A DNA stretch of 64,000 bases from Aaosphaeria pasadenensis (lineage: Eukaryota; Ascomycota; Dothideomycetes; Pleosporales), in assembly GCA_022813625.1 (NCBI GenBank), contig JAKLMB010000022.1:310001-374000 (forward strand), given 5' to 3'. The translations under genes and the position numbers were made by a program. Shown piece after piece: positions 45,287 through 58,165 of the stretch (position 1 is the first letter of the stretch; every line of letters starts with the position of its first letter). The notes below the pieces were generated by a model. It did not search any database, had not been told where the DNA came from, and saw only the letters and a list, made by a program, of their open reading frames with translations.

Positions 45287-48110
45287 TCATTGATACCACT
45301 CATTCTCATTGTAGGTGTTCATCGCGCCGCCATAGCTGTTGAACCCATTCATGTTATTCGGCTGAGGGTTGTTCGGTTGAGGGTTGTTATTGCCATTGGC
45401 GACAGGTCCACCATTCATCATATCGCCATTGCCCACCACAGAATTGGCGGTGAAACTACCCGGGCTACCGACGGCGCCTGTGTTGCTCGTGAGCCAGGCA
45501 ATCTCGTCAGGGTTTAGGTTCCAGTTGTCGAAACCAACGGCGAGCTGGGACTGGTCTCTCAACCACCAGTCTTGGCCCTCGCGGACGAGTTGTTCGACAC
45601 CACCAAAGAGTTGCGAGGGCGAGTTGTGTGTGGAATTTGCACTATTGTCAATTCCGGCAGTACTGGCAGGGGTCGAGGGGTTGATATCACGCTGTCCACG
45701 AGGGTAAGCGAATGCAGAAGCGTCGTTGGGGGGAAGGGAACGTGCCTCGGAAGCGTGACGCAGTGCTTCGGATGTGAGAGACTGCATGGGTTGTCCATGT
45801 TTCTCGAAGAATGTGGTTGTGCTGGTTGTTGTCGCTAGGGGCATGCTGTATGGTTGTAAAGCCGGTGACGTCTCTGGCTGCTGCTGTTGCTGCTGCTGCT
45901 GATGGACGGCAGGGGTGCCTACATCCTGCGCAGTAGTACTAGACCTGGGTGAGAGGACTTCGCCATATGGACCGAACTTAGCATCAGTACGAGCGAGGAC
46001 CGTTGCGGCTTCTTCGGGAAGCTCGACCTTCCAGTTCTTAGCAAGCACGCTAAGAATGCCCAGCGTTCGGCGGGCGCATAGCCAACTCTCGGCAATTTCC
46101 TCGAGATGCTTGACGCCATGGATGATGTCCCTCTTCGCATTCTTCTCAGGCAGATTCAGTAGATGAATCGTGCAGGCCGAATGTGCAATGTAGACAGCAA
46201 TGTTACAGATCTGTCGGAGGCCGTGTGATCGCTTGTAAAGGCGGAGAAGCTTGGAAATCATCTGTGCCGCCTGAGTGCACAACTTCCGCGGAGATACATG
46301 AGACGGGAGTGGCGAGTTGTTGGGATTGTACTTCAAGAAGGGCCGGAAAAGATGGATGAAAAGGAGCTGGAAGAACATGCTACGCCGGGATTAGAATACC
46401 TGAATGGTCAAAATAATTGGGGAACTTACTGCATGACAAGCATACTAGGGAGGCCGCCTTCCTTTGGCTCGAGTTCTTTTGGCAATTCCCGTCGCCATGT
46501 CTCGAGCCGCTGGTGTATCTCGCTGAGCTTCTTAAGCTCAGCCTGTTTGCCCTTGGTCTTGTCCATATCGATGGGGTTGTAGAAGAAGTTTATGAGGTCG
46601 CTGGAGATCTCGCATAATTTGGATATCTGCAGGGCAACCGCGCGTGTGCGCGAGGGCTGCGCATGGGCCTGGCTGAAACCGGAATCGGTGTAGGCAGACC
46701 AAGTGTCTGAGTCTTCGACGGGAAAGACTTCGAACTTCTGGGCAGTGATGGAGGCGTTCGGTAGCTGCGGTAGTCGGCCCAGATAGTTGGACCAGCACTT
46801 GTCGAACAGGAAGCAACCCCAGAACGTTATTCGACGTGCGTCTTCTTCCGTCTCGTCGATGGCACCTCTGTTCCCTTGCATGCCTCCCGAGTTGAGGTTG
46901 AGTCCCAGATCGCAAGCCATGCGGAAGCTCATGCCACTATAGACCCACCCCTTTGCTTCTCTCCCACAACCAGCCTCTCGTACAGACATCAGCGCCAGCG
47001 CTTGCACAGTCGTCAGGGCGGGGACCTCGTGCAAGTCGCCCTCGAGGATCAACCGTTTCGCTTCCTTGAAGAAGTGGTCTCCGGCGGTGGCGGCATCGTC
47101 GCGCACCGCTCTCGCAGTAGGCCAGGACGTGAAGTGACATCCCAGGGCCAACATGGCGTTGACCAGCAGTGGTGTGCAGTATTCCATCTTCCGTCGCGAT
47201 CCAGGTGGTGGCTTGCCCAAGAGGAAATCCCGGTAGAATAGGTTCTTAGATAGCGTCGTGAAGAAGGTATAATGCCAGCAAAAGTACATGTTGATCAAGT
47301 GCAAGACGAGCTCCGGGTCGGATGTGACGGTCGTCCATGAGGTCAAAGGGTTCTCCTGCTGTTGGTACTGGTCCGAGTTGGACAGGGCATTCGACTGGTC
47401 GGCATCCTCGGTGCCAGCGCCGAGATATATGAGATGTGATGTGCCTCCAATGTATCGCGTCGAGCCATCCTCCAGCCTCAGCTCTCCCATCTTGCCTGAC
47501 AGTTGCGACTCGAATGTGAGCGGTGCGCCAGCGGTGGCAGGGGCCGGGACGGTGTAAGGCACCACCTGTTCCTCTTCCTCCTCTTCCTCTCCATTCTCCC
47601 TGGCTATGATACCTTCAGCGACGGCATCCAAGCTTTCGCAGGTGCGTATCTGCTGGACGAGTGCTGCGACATCTTCTTCCGGATAGTTGAGGATGGCCTG
47701 GATCAGGGTCTGCAGGGTGGAGTTGCGGGTCTTGAGGTTGTCGATGTCCTTTTTGTAGACGCCCTTGCGGCGGTGATCTGAATTGGGATCGTAGATGCAC
47801 TCGGTGTTATATACGGCGGCGCAGGCAGAGCAGGCGGGTGTGGTGCCGTCGCACTGTGTGGTCATACAAGAGGGCTGCTGTCAGCGGAGTTCTTCTCCGG
47901 AGATTGGAGGTTCTGGGAGGACTTGGGCTGCAGGGCAACGCGTCTACCTACCTTTGATTTCCTCTTCCGACAGGGCACACAGGCGCTGGAAATGCACCGT
48001 CTTTTTTTGGAGCCTTCATCGTTTAAGACATCCTTCTTCCCTTTTCTGCGAGGTTTCGGGTTTTGGTCGGTGTGCGCAGCGTCCGGTGCGCTGATGGGTG
48101 AAGAGTCCAT
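45287..48110 (-). CDS. nirA: NirA/NIT4-type Zn(II)2Cys6 transcription factor (nitrate assimilation)
   Basis: Three exons (48110-47952, 47853-46430, 46379-45287) join in phase to 891 residues, close to Aspergillus NirA. The Zn cluster has Cys44, 47, 54, 61, 64 and 72, with spacing C-X2-C-X6-C-X6-C-X2-C-X7-C. The first intron falls exactly between Lys53 and Cys54. IYDPNSDHRRKGVYKKD and the LIQAILNYPEED segment follow. The middle homology region carries REAGCGREAKGWVYSGMSFR, ARRITFWGCFLFDKCWSNYLGR and RTRAVALQISKLCEIS. HVSPRKLCTQAAQMISKLLR and HLLNLPEKNAKRD come after the second splice. The C-terminal third is Gln/Asn/Pro-rich and probably the activation domain. The protein activates nitrate and nitrite reductase genes with AreA; those targets are not in this window. 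Confidence 0.9.
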
Positions 48111-50776
48111 GGCCGGAAGAGAGTGGTGTATGATAGGTGGGAGATGCGGAGGCGGGGAAAGAACATTTGATGGCGAACACGCGGACGGACAGGGACGGCA
48201 AAGGTGACCTTTGAAGGCGACAACGGCGACGGCGACGACGAGTTGTTGTACTACACCTGGATGTACAGGTAGGTGCAAAACCTGACGCAGCGACAGGAAG
48301 AATCGCAGTCGCAGTCAGGTCAGGAAGTAATGGTAATGGTAGTGATGGAAGAGCTGCCGCAATCGCACTGGGAGTCGCACCAGCACCCACACAGGCACCC
48401 ACTCCAGAGACAAAACCCTGAACCAATATTACTCAGTAGTGTGAACTGTGAACCAGGATGAGATTATTGGGAAGGAGAAAATAGAGGAGACTAGAGCCAA
48501 ATAATAGCAGCTCCCGTACATGGAAAAGAACGAAGAGGAGACTGGAGTAGGGTACCGGGAGTACGAGGTAGTGATGATTAACGAGGAATGCTATTGGACA
48601 AGGCGAGGCCGAGACCAATTCCCTTGAATCCCTACACAGTGCCTCGTACTAAGTAGAGCGGGGGGGTGGGAACTGGCGATGGGGGGAGAGATGGGGGATG
48701 GTTCCACTTCTACTTGTAGTTATACGATCATCTAGTTACCATCATTAGCTTCATAGGTTGTATACCTCCCATAACTTCTCACATCACAAGTTACAACATC
48801 ACAACTCCAATAACTAATCACAATCACAGCCATTCCCATATCAACAGCTATCCAAATCTATATCTCATATCCAACTACATCATAGCACATATATGCATAC
48901 TCCTCATCACTTCGCACTCCCCTTCACCCTCCCTCTTATCTCCCACCAACGAAACCCCTCCCATTCCCAATCCTTATCAACCACCCCCTCTTTGGATATA
49001 TCCCCATTCCCTCCTTTCCCTTTCCTTTCTTTTTCTTGTGGAACTAAAAGATAATGCAGCTCCAGATAACCGAACGTCCTGGAACAATGCAGAGATGGTG
49101 GTGGTGATGATCAAAAGAAATGACGCAATCTTCAGACTAGATCCAACAGGTCTGTCTCTTGTTTGTAAAGTAAACCTCGTACAGGATTATCTGTGATGAA
49201 GAGAGGTCAGAGAAGAGAAGAGAAGAAAAACGGAGAGAGAAAATAGGGCAGGAGACGACCTATCTCCCCGGGAGTGCCCTGGAAATCCTGTGGGTGAATA
49301 GCTGAGACGGACCTCCCGACGAACACGACGCAGCTCCTGTTCCTTTGGACGAATAGAATATTACATGGATCAGAGTGGCATAGATCAGATCTCGATTCGA
49401 TTTGGTCCTGGGTTCTTTTCTTTTTCTCTTTTTGTCGTCTTCTTATCTCTTTCTAGATTGCAATGCATCCAGCCTTGTCAAGTCTACGCAAAGGACGACC
49501 AATAATTATAGGTATGCTACTGACGAAAGCAGCATAAAAATAGTCCGGGGCGATTGCACCAAGAGGATAACTATATGGAAACAAAACATGCTTTGTGGTA
49601 TTACTCTTCAATCGTGCTTAACAAACCCCAAAATTTATGTACTGGTACACTAACGAACAAACACTACACTCAACCCCTTCTCGAACCCTTATCCATGTCG
49701 TTCAAGTACCCATTCGCATCCATACAATCCCTCTCTAAACATTACCTACAAGTCTCCTACCTCTCAAACCTCACGATCCCAGGAAGAAACAACAAAATCC
49801 CCATATAAAGCCCCTTCTCACCGGTACATGGCGGATAGGCCCCTCCAAACAAAACGTAATTCGTAGTGCCAACGATGGCACCACCCTTCGCATCGTCCAC
49901 TCAAATGCGTCTTTTTCTCCCAAATCCATGTCTCCAAAACAAGCAAAGAGAGAGATGGGGAGACCATTCTGATGCCCGGGATTGCGAAGTAGACTAAGAG
50001 ACACAGCTAGCATTGCTCACGGCTTCATTTCAATGGTCAAGCAATACCGGCAGGTGCCGAACGTATACTATGTGATATGCCCACCGGTAGTTGTTACTTA
50101 GATCAATACATGTCGAGTCAGACACTACAACACTCATCCTTCCTTCGAGATTGTCCCCTGTTAACCGATTTGGATCGTCATTGTGCATTCATGCCCCATC
50201 CTAAATAGTACACCCTATGCGCAATACAACGCTCGCTAAGGTATGACTACACGCCTACAACAAGATGTTACGTTTCTCGCCTGTCTAGTACTGGGGAATA
50301 TTGCTTCATTTGGCCTGATAGATGCTTATAACTAAATAATGCCGGAGAGCCATAGTATCAGAAGATACCGCCCAGGCAAACCACTCCTCCATAAAACTAA
50401 TTCCTTTCTCCAGCCAATTTGCTGCAAGCTTTTCGGGCCCTAGATCCCCCAGCTAGAAGGATGTAGATCGCAAGATATGGCATCCGTAAAACTCCTAATG
50501 AAAGCATATGCAGTAACCAATTCCCGTTCTTGCCACGGCTGACGATCTCCATCGTTGTGTTTCCAGAAGCGTGATGCATAGGCTGATCGTTAGCCCGGAT
50601 CCTTCCACTCCACTTCACTCCATCCATTTGCCTCGCACTCCACACTTCGCAAGTACCTCCAGATGAGCAATGCCGCTAAAGATTGTGCCGAAGTAGGAAT
50701 CTGAGCCATCAGAATCGCGCTAAGGAATGGAGCATACAGATTAGGCCTCCGAATTCCCTTTGCGGCCCGGATTCCC
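48111..50776. other. 2.7 kb gene-free region upstream of nirA
   Basis: nirA reads away from here, so its promoter lies near 48111-48700. A pyrimidine-rich stretch occurs at about 49010-49040 and a purine-rich one at about 49200-49250. Short ORFs are unsupported. The right end is the 3' flank of the SNF2/RING gene. A regulator with a long upstream region is plausible, but other non-coding transcripts cannot be excluded. Confidence 0.55.
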
Positions 50777-53700
50777 TCAAAGGTCATCCGCATATCCTTC
50801 ATGGTCGTTGTCTGCCCTGAACCCTCCGCGAGAGTGAGGATTGTCCACCAAGATGAATGGCCTGCCATTGCTGTCCTCGGCCACAGTTCCAAACAGACGC
50901 ATGAGCGCAGCCAGGTCCAATCTATGATGCCGCATTAGATATCTGGCCAAATCTTGCGCTTTCGTTTCACTCACTTTTTCACTGTTCGTCCCCCATCCTC
51001 CATGACTGTGTCGATTTCCTTCTGCTTCCGTTCCTGCATGGCCAGGATCCGTTCGTCTACCGTATTTCTCACACACAATCGGGTCATGAAGGTTGTATCC
51101 TGTTGCCCAATTCGGTATATACGGCAAAATGCCTGCTGCTCGGCTGCATTGTTCCACCATGGATCTACTACAATGACTCGCGAAGCCATGGTTAGATTCA
51201 ATCCCACTTCGCCCTTGATCAGCACGAGTCAAATATCAATCGTAGGCATGATCACTTACAGCCTCCACACCGAAGTGATGAAAGTAAAATGTTGGTATCC
51301 TCTTCCTCTGCGAAGCTATGGATAGCTTTGTCTCGGGACTGGAACGTCATCTCTCCGTGATACTGGCACAAACATTAGCTTTATCAAAGCATGACGAAGT
51401 TGCGAATGCCAAATGATGTCAATAATCTCAGATCAACCTCCTGTAGAGCTATCCCAAGGTTGAGCCTATCGAATCCATAATACTTGCCTGTTCACATCCC
51501 CAACGCTCCTCCTCGCAGATCTTCTTCAGTATTCGAATCCTGGTAATGTTAGTGGATTGATACAATATATTCCGCAGTGTCTTACATCGCTAGGAACTGC
51601 GTATATATAATGATCTTAACGCTTGGATTCTCTTTTCGCCAATTCAGAATTTGAGCCTTGATAGCGACAGTCTTCGCAGACGGCAAAACACCATCCGGAC
51701 TGATTGTAAGCCAGTCCTTGTCAATATTTTCGCGCTCCAGCCGTACGGTATTCTTTTTCGAGGCGTTTTTGCCCTTCGCCTTCGACCTGGTCTCTGGCGC
51801 GGCGTAGATAAACGGGTCCTCGGGCTCGCCATCCGCGTCACATGCATGCGCAAATTGGAAGGGATTCTTGCACTTATGGCACGCTACAATCCTCTCATGC
51901 CCTTGTTCTGCTGCCTGTATTGTTGCGCTCTCGTAGCAGGCTTGACAATAGATGTGATGGCACGATGTGATCCATGGAGCTACCGGTTTATCGTAACATA
52001 CACAGCACCGGCTCTTCTTTCTGGCGTTTTCCCAGCCTTCACCTGACGTGAGGGTTTTAAGGTAAGGCTCAAATTTGTAGCTTTTTCCAAATGTCCCTCC
52101 AGATCCGGATCCAAGGAACTCGTGGTCTTCGGATAGCGCATCGTCGTCAGCGGTGTGTAAACGTGGTTCTTCCACATTATGATCATCAACCAGTTTTGGT
52201 GGCTGCATATCTGGATCCACGCCCTTCTTCAGGGCCCTTGCTCTCTGCTGCTCTAATTTAGCAGTGCGCTTAATTTCCAGTTTCGCATGGTGATCGAGTT
52301 GCGCCCTAAGTGCAGTGATCGTCTTCGCCGATGAGCCGTCTTTAGCATGATTCTTGACCACATCGCGGATCTTTTCGATGTCTTCACGCTCAAGAAGATC
52401 CTTCATGACATATTGCAGCATTAGAACGTGCGCGGTGAGCTGGCGTAGACGGAGAAGCATGACTAGAATGTTGCTGTATGACTTCTCCAGTGTACCAGCC
52501 ACAGCCATTGAGTTGATTCTCTCCGCGAAACGCTTGCTTACGATGGCGTAGATATTTCGCTCGACCATGTTGAATTCGCACCAGTGTGTCGTGTGATCAG
52601 CTTTTGGCAATTTAAGGATAGGCGCCCCGAACATGATACTGCAACTTGTTAAGCAAACTTGTTTTGAGTTTCCATGGTAAACTTACTCCTTATGGGTCCT
52701 CCTGATCATGAACTGGTTGAGTTGAACTAGAAGTCGTTGTGTATGTGTCGCATCCTTTGGGTCGCAATAGTTGGACTTGAATATGTGGAAGCTTCCGGTA
52801 TGCGGGACGTTGAGAAATTTGAAGTAAGGATACAATTCCTTGAGATTGTTCTGAATTGGTGTCCCTGTGATACACCAACGCATATCTGCCATGATAGCAC
52901 GACACGCAATTGAGGTTCTGGTGGCATGGTTTTTGATGGCTTGGGCTTCATCAAGTACGACACGGTAGAACTGCATCTGATGTAAGATCCCTCGATATCT
53001 TTTAAAGGTCTCTTGCCACCATAACTCCTTTTGTTCCACTGTCTGGCAGCTAACGGGTGGGTCATTCTTTGGGTACGAATTCATGACCTCAGTGTACGTG
53101 GTGAGGACGATGTCAACTCCTCTCAATATGCTCAAACTGTCATTAGAGTCGAGACGATTGCCGTTGCCGTATCGCATAACCTTCAGGTCGCAATTGCTGT
53201 GTGTTGCGATTTCATTGGCCCATTGCGTGAGTAGACTTGGGCTGGCAACAATGAGCGTTGTCTTGCGATGGCCTGAGGGTGGTCTGCCGTTGACAATATT
53301 GGCTGCTGCCGTTAGCTATTGAATCTTTTCATCCGGACAACCCCTTACCAAGCATCATAAGAGTCTTGCCTAGACCCATTTGATCTGCCATGAGTCCACC
53401 ACGAGGATCCTGTGGCTCATGTTCACGCCGTCGCATGAAAGCAGTCCCCAAAATTTGATACGGTTTGAGTGAAGTTTTCATCCCTCTCACAAGCCATAAA
53501 CCGCCGCCGTCCGATCTCACGCTTCCGTGACCATCAAAGTCTTTGGTTGCCGCCAAAAGAGCACTCATGTCCCCTTTCGCTTCTTTCTGGTTACCAATGG
53601 GGACACTCGCAATCAGCTCTTTCAAGGCGTCGACTTTGTTTCTTGATGTGAATGTAGGTTGATCCGCAGCGTCCTGGGCAGCTTGGTCTCTAAAGACATC

Positions 53701-55119
53701 TCCAGAGAAGAGTGAGCTTACTTGGCGTAGAGCGTCCTGATGGGCACGCTTCTGCTTTACCGTCATCCGCGGACCCTTGGGACCCTTCTTCTGGTTGGTC
53801 GCAGCTTTTGAATTTCTGGAAGTAGACTTCTGAACTCTGCCTTTGCCTCTCGTCTTCCCGGCGGTGCGTCCGTTTTTATCTGGTTGATCTTGCTCATTTT
53901 TTCTCTTTTTCTTCGGTAGGTCTCCGCTGGCCTCTAGGGCGACTCGCATACTCAGTAGCTCGGCATCTTGCAAACTCTGCAACTTGTGATCTCTCTGAGA
54001 CAGGCTTGGAGTTTGCCTTTGGCGCAGGGTATTGTTGTCACCATGGTTGAAGTCTTCTGCGTCGCTATTGGGACCCATCTCATCATCATCGCCTGGAAGA
54101 CTTGAAGCGGTACGACCACCGTTCTCATCTTGATCCCTGAGTAGTTGCATTGCCAACCTATTTCTGCGAATTGTTTCATCCTTTTGCACCTTCATCCATT
54201 CAATATCCTGCACAAGCGTGAGAAAACCTCCGTTCTTTCTCTTTAGATTTTCAAAATGCTGCTTTTTTTTCTTGTATTCGGCATCCTCTCCGTCACCGAG
54301 ACTGTCATCTCCATCATCATTTTGTGCAGTCCGTGGATGACTTGGAGGGTTCTCAGTCCGGCTCAGGAGGCCTTCAACGTAGGTCGCATGACCCGATCGC
54401 ACTTTAGTGTCATTAATTGGGGGCAAAGATCCATATTTTCTTGTTTTGGACTTTCCAATTCGGCTTTGCAGGGAACGAATCTTCGCAAATGTCGACAAAC
54501 CCTCTAGTGGCACGGCAGTGGACACGTGTTCCGAGTTAGTCGTTGAAGTCGTAGGAAGAGCGGTGGAGGGTGAAAATCCTATTGCTGGTGCAGGTAAACT
54601 TGTTTGTACTGGTGAATCGTCCTGATCTTCCGTAGAAAATGGTCGTTGTGGAGGGCTGTTTGCTCTAACGAACAGAGGTAAATCGTCCCTATTATTTTCA
54701 CCGAGCCTTTCCAGACCCGTCGTTTCTGTATTGTGGCCTGAATCGAGCCACGGAAGCGAACTCTGTGGGACCTCAATGCTTTCTGCAATATCCTCTTGTA
54801 GTTCTGCAGCGGGCTCATGTGGCACCATTTCCGGGGGTCCAATTGTGGCCGCAGAGTCGTTTTCGTCCGCAGAGTCTCTCACATTGAGAGATTCGAGCGG
54901 AGATTTGCTCGCGGGAGCACTCAATTTGGAAACCTCCCCGTTGTTCTGGCAGCCATCACCTTGTTCTTCCGCCGTAATCTCCATGACGTCTTCGACTTCA
55001 CCTCTGGACAGATGAAGTTCGTCTTCCTTGTCGCAAATTGGAGGGTGCACACGAGCATCATTCGTCTCTATCCCCTCCATAGCTTCGCCTGCTATGGGAT
55101 CTTGGAAAGGTTCCTCCAT
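50777..55119 (-). CDS. SNF2-family DNA translocase with RING finger (Rad16/Rad5-like)
   Basis: Seven exons (55119-53349, 53305-52687, 52638-51586, 51539-51488, 51362-51260, 51206-50975, 50921-50777) join in phase to 1324 residues. The first exon encodes about 550 disordered, acidic and basic residues, then LKPYQILGTAFM and Walker A in DQMGLGKTLMML. The helicase II box reads VVLDEAQAIKN (about residue 709), DEAQ rather than DEAH, followed by WCITGTPIQNN. A RING finger (CCVCYDKPVAPWITSCHHIYC and CHKC, from about residue 1008) is inserted between the ATPase lobes. The second lobe has IIIYTQFLAM, YHGEMTF, GLNLTMASRVIVVDPWWN and RIYRIGQ. Proteins of this type remodel DNA-bound complexes and ubiquitinate substrates in repair. 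Intron 4 appears to be GC-AG. The start is the first ATG; the upstream in-frame codons begin with TTG. Confidence 0.88.
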
Positions 55120-56228
55120 GGGTGAGGAAACGTTGATGCTTAAGACGTGCAAGTGTTGAGGAGAATAAGTCGATCAAGTCAGGAAATCTGCGAGCTGGGA
55201 CTGGAATGAAGCGGTAGAATGGAAATTGTAGAATCAGAAAATTGGACGACTAAAAGTAGTGGCGGAGTAGAAAGAGTTCGGCCTTGAGCTATCGAAGTGA
55301 AGTAAAGCCCATGGGAACTGAAGGTAGAGGAGAATGAAGTTGATGATCAAGGTCCATACAGTTGCTTTGGTAGGTGAGTCGAATGATCGTGAGAAGTGGA
55401 AGTGTGAGGCTTGGGGAGAACTTAGGACGAAAAGGTTGAGGTTGGTGGAGGAGAATAGAAGAGAAGGACTGACGATCTAACTTATGTAGTGAGATCAATC
55501 AATGATGAGAGAGGCATGTGAAAGAGAGAGAGGAAAAGGAAAGGGAAGGAAGGAAGCTTCGAAGTAGCATGAGGCGCTTAAATACCATGGGCCTCTTTGA
55601 GAGAAGAAAGTGGCGATTGTAAGATGAAAGAAGGACGAAGGTGATCGAGAAGATTCAACTGAAATACTCACAAAAGAGGCAGTCACGGACACATCCGAAT
55701 AGGAAGGCACATCTTCCGTGCGCCCACCTCTACCACACATATGACCACAAGACATCTCGACAATTCCTTACTGCCAGCTTCACCGCGACGATCAAGAAAG
55801 TCTCCTCTAAGAAATGTAATACGTATTGTTGGACAGTCTACTTGTACATACAGTGGTGTAAAAACAACCAATTTCAAGGATTTCATCAAGGCAACCAATT
55901 TCAAAGCCGTCATAAAGATTCCAGACCGCCCGAACATAAGAGATAGAGCAAACTAATTTAGACTTCGCCATCCCCGAGTGCGTGTACTTGATCTGGGAGG
56001 TGGGTATCGAGACATAAAGGAAACATACAATATTAAAGGGAAGGAAAGCACGCATGTATGCGCCTAGTGTGGTCATTCAGCAGCGGGAAATCAAGTATTA
56101 CAAGAACAATAGCTGGATGGAAGGAAGTGACAGTGAAGAGAAGTTCATAGGAGAGTAGGAAGAGGTTTACGGTTTACGACAGGTATGCTTGTGGGAAGAT
56201 AGACAAGGCCTCGAGAGCAATGTCAGGT
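55120..56228. other. Intergenic region, SNF2/RING promoter side
   Basis: The segment 55508-55557 is almost pure purine on the plus strand, so it is CT-rich in the sense of the minus-strand gene, consistent with a leader or promoter tract. The right part is the 3' flank of the exchanger gene. No ORF is supported. Confidence 0.5.
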
Positions 56229-58165
56229 CTAGCACTCTGTCTCCTTGATGTTCGGGTAGAACCAAGCCGCAAGTGCGATGATAAGATATGAGGACATGAG
56301 AAGTACGCCTTCAAGCCAATCTGCGGGTATGTTAGTCGAGACTCATTTCACGTTACGGGCAGTACTTACGAGATTTGCCATCTTGGATGAGGTAATTGAC
56401 CAGCAGAACTGATACGAAGAGCAAGGCGATCTGGAAAGTGTCGAAGTACAAGGTCATGCAGTCTTTGCCCAAGATCCAACCAAGGACGACGACAAAGGGA
56501 AGCACGAGCAGTGCGATCTGCATGCTGGATCCTACGGCGACACCGATCGACAGGTCCATCTTGTCCTTGATAGCGACAGTGACAGCGGTAGCGTGCTCGG
56601 CAGCATTTCCGACGATGGGCAGGAGGATGAGACCGACGAAGGTAGTAGAGACCGTGCCGCTCTTTGTCACACCTTCGATACTAGACACCATGAATTCGGA
56701 GCAGAAAGCTACCAGCGTGGTAGAAAGAGCAAGAGTTATGAGTGCGCCGATGACCGAAAGCGAAGGCTCTTCAAATTCGTCGTCTTCCTCGTCGTCCGAA
56801 TCACTCTCTTTGAAGATGCGATCGCTGTGGATCATGCCTCCGGTTGCTGCTGCAGTACCGGCTCCAATCGCCGCGATTCCACGCGAGGCGCTACCCTCTT
56901 CGACTTTAAACGATTTGTTCTTAGGCGTCTTCTGGCTAGGTGCGTTGTACATGGTGACGTGAGACTTCAACTGGAAGACCAGGTAGCAGCCATAGACAAA
57001 CAGCAAGATGATCGCCGTTCCACGAGAGAGCGACTGGTTCTTGTTTCCGTCAGGGCCGGCATCCTCCAGAAGCATTTCGTGGAAAACAGTTGGAATGATC
57101 AGACTGGCGATGCAGAGAGCAAGCAAACTGGCTGCAGTTTGCGCCACGGTCACGTTGAAGTGCTGTTCGATTCTGTTGACACCACCGCAGAAGAAAGCCA
57201 TTCCAAGGACCAATAGCAAGTTCGACAACATACTGCCGATAAGCGAGGTTTTGACGATGACGATTTCGTCCTTGATGAGTGCCTGGATTGACACGATCAA
57301 CTCGACTGCGTTTCCGAATGTAGCATTGAGAAGTCCACCGAACGTCTCCCCCACTCTAAGTGCCAGTTCTTCGGTCGCGTAACTCAGCATCGCAGCCAAG
57401 GGAATAATGGCAATGAAGTTAATGATGAAAACCGGGACATCGCCGTTCTTGATGTGTGCATAGTAAAGCGCGAAGCCGACGGGAACGAACAGAAGCAGGA
57501 CGTTGATCCAGGAAGAGAAAAGGACCGCTCGGATTTGACTGCCAACGGGGATTTTCCTCTTGAGTGCTCGATGCTTCCTCTCTTCAACGGACAGTCCAGG
57601 TGTTTCGGCACGTTCCAGCTCATTCCCCTCGTCCTTGCCGCCCTTCTTGAAAGCGTTCTTGAATCTCGCACGTTTCTGGACAGCTGGTGCTCCATTTGTT
57701 TCGATATAGGTCTTGTCGCTGTTATTTGTCGAGAAGTTGCTTTCCTCTGGGTTACCCGCATTAGCCTCTCGCTCCTCGACAGGTCCTGGTAAGTTATGTG
57801 ACATGGCAGTCGAAGTAGGCGACGCGGTTGGTGCAGTGTCGGCGTGCCTGGGGGGACCAAACTCTTTCTCTGTCTGCCGGCTTTCAAGACGTCGCTCCTC
57901 TTCCACGGTGGGCCGTATGTGGTTTTCCGAGCGTGTGTGATATATCTGGTTCTCAGTGTCGCTCAGTGTTCTGGAGTGTGATCTTGCGAACGGATTGAAG
58001 TTGGACTCGCTACCACCACGAGAGGCGATCCTGTGCGCTTTTCTTCGAACTTGATCTGTGTAGTTGAAAGATTTATTGTTAGTCTCGAGTACAAGATGTG
58101 AGCTATGAAAGAGAAGTATTGCAACATAGTATGTTTGCAAGGAATATATAGACAAACTTACGCAT
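56229..58165 (-). CDS. Vacuolar Ca2+/H+ exchanger (CAX/VCX1 family)
   Basis: Three exons join to 593 residues: a tiny coding exon (58165-58162, ATG plus one base), then 58055-56370 and 56320-56229. The first intron is 106 nt. The N-terminal 180 residues are hydrophilic and Ser-rich, from MHQVRRKAHRIASRGG. About eleven hydrophobic segments follow. The two CAX repeats are visible as ETFGGLLNATFGNAVELIVSIQAL and LLPIVGNAAEHATAVTVA, the ion-exchange motifs GNxxE and GNAAEH. An acidic loop (SDSDDEEDDEFEEP) separates the halves, as in the family. The last exon supplies HWLEGVLLMSSYLIIALAAW. The protein uses the proton gradient to load Ca2+ into the vacuole. Fungi often have several paralogues, so I give no symbol. 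Confidence 0.93.

Noticed and set aside
56353..58155. Long exchanger ORF starting MSIYSLQTYYV
   Set aside because: The first residues are read from the first intron; a GTAAGT donor at 58161 and a clean acceptor at 58056 give a better start.
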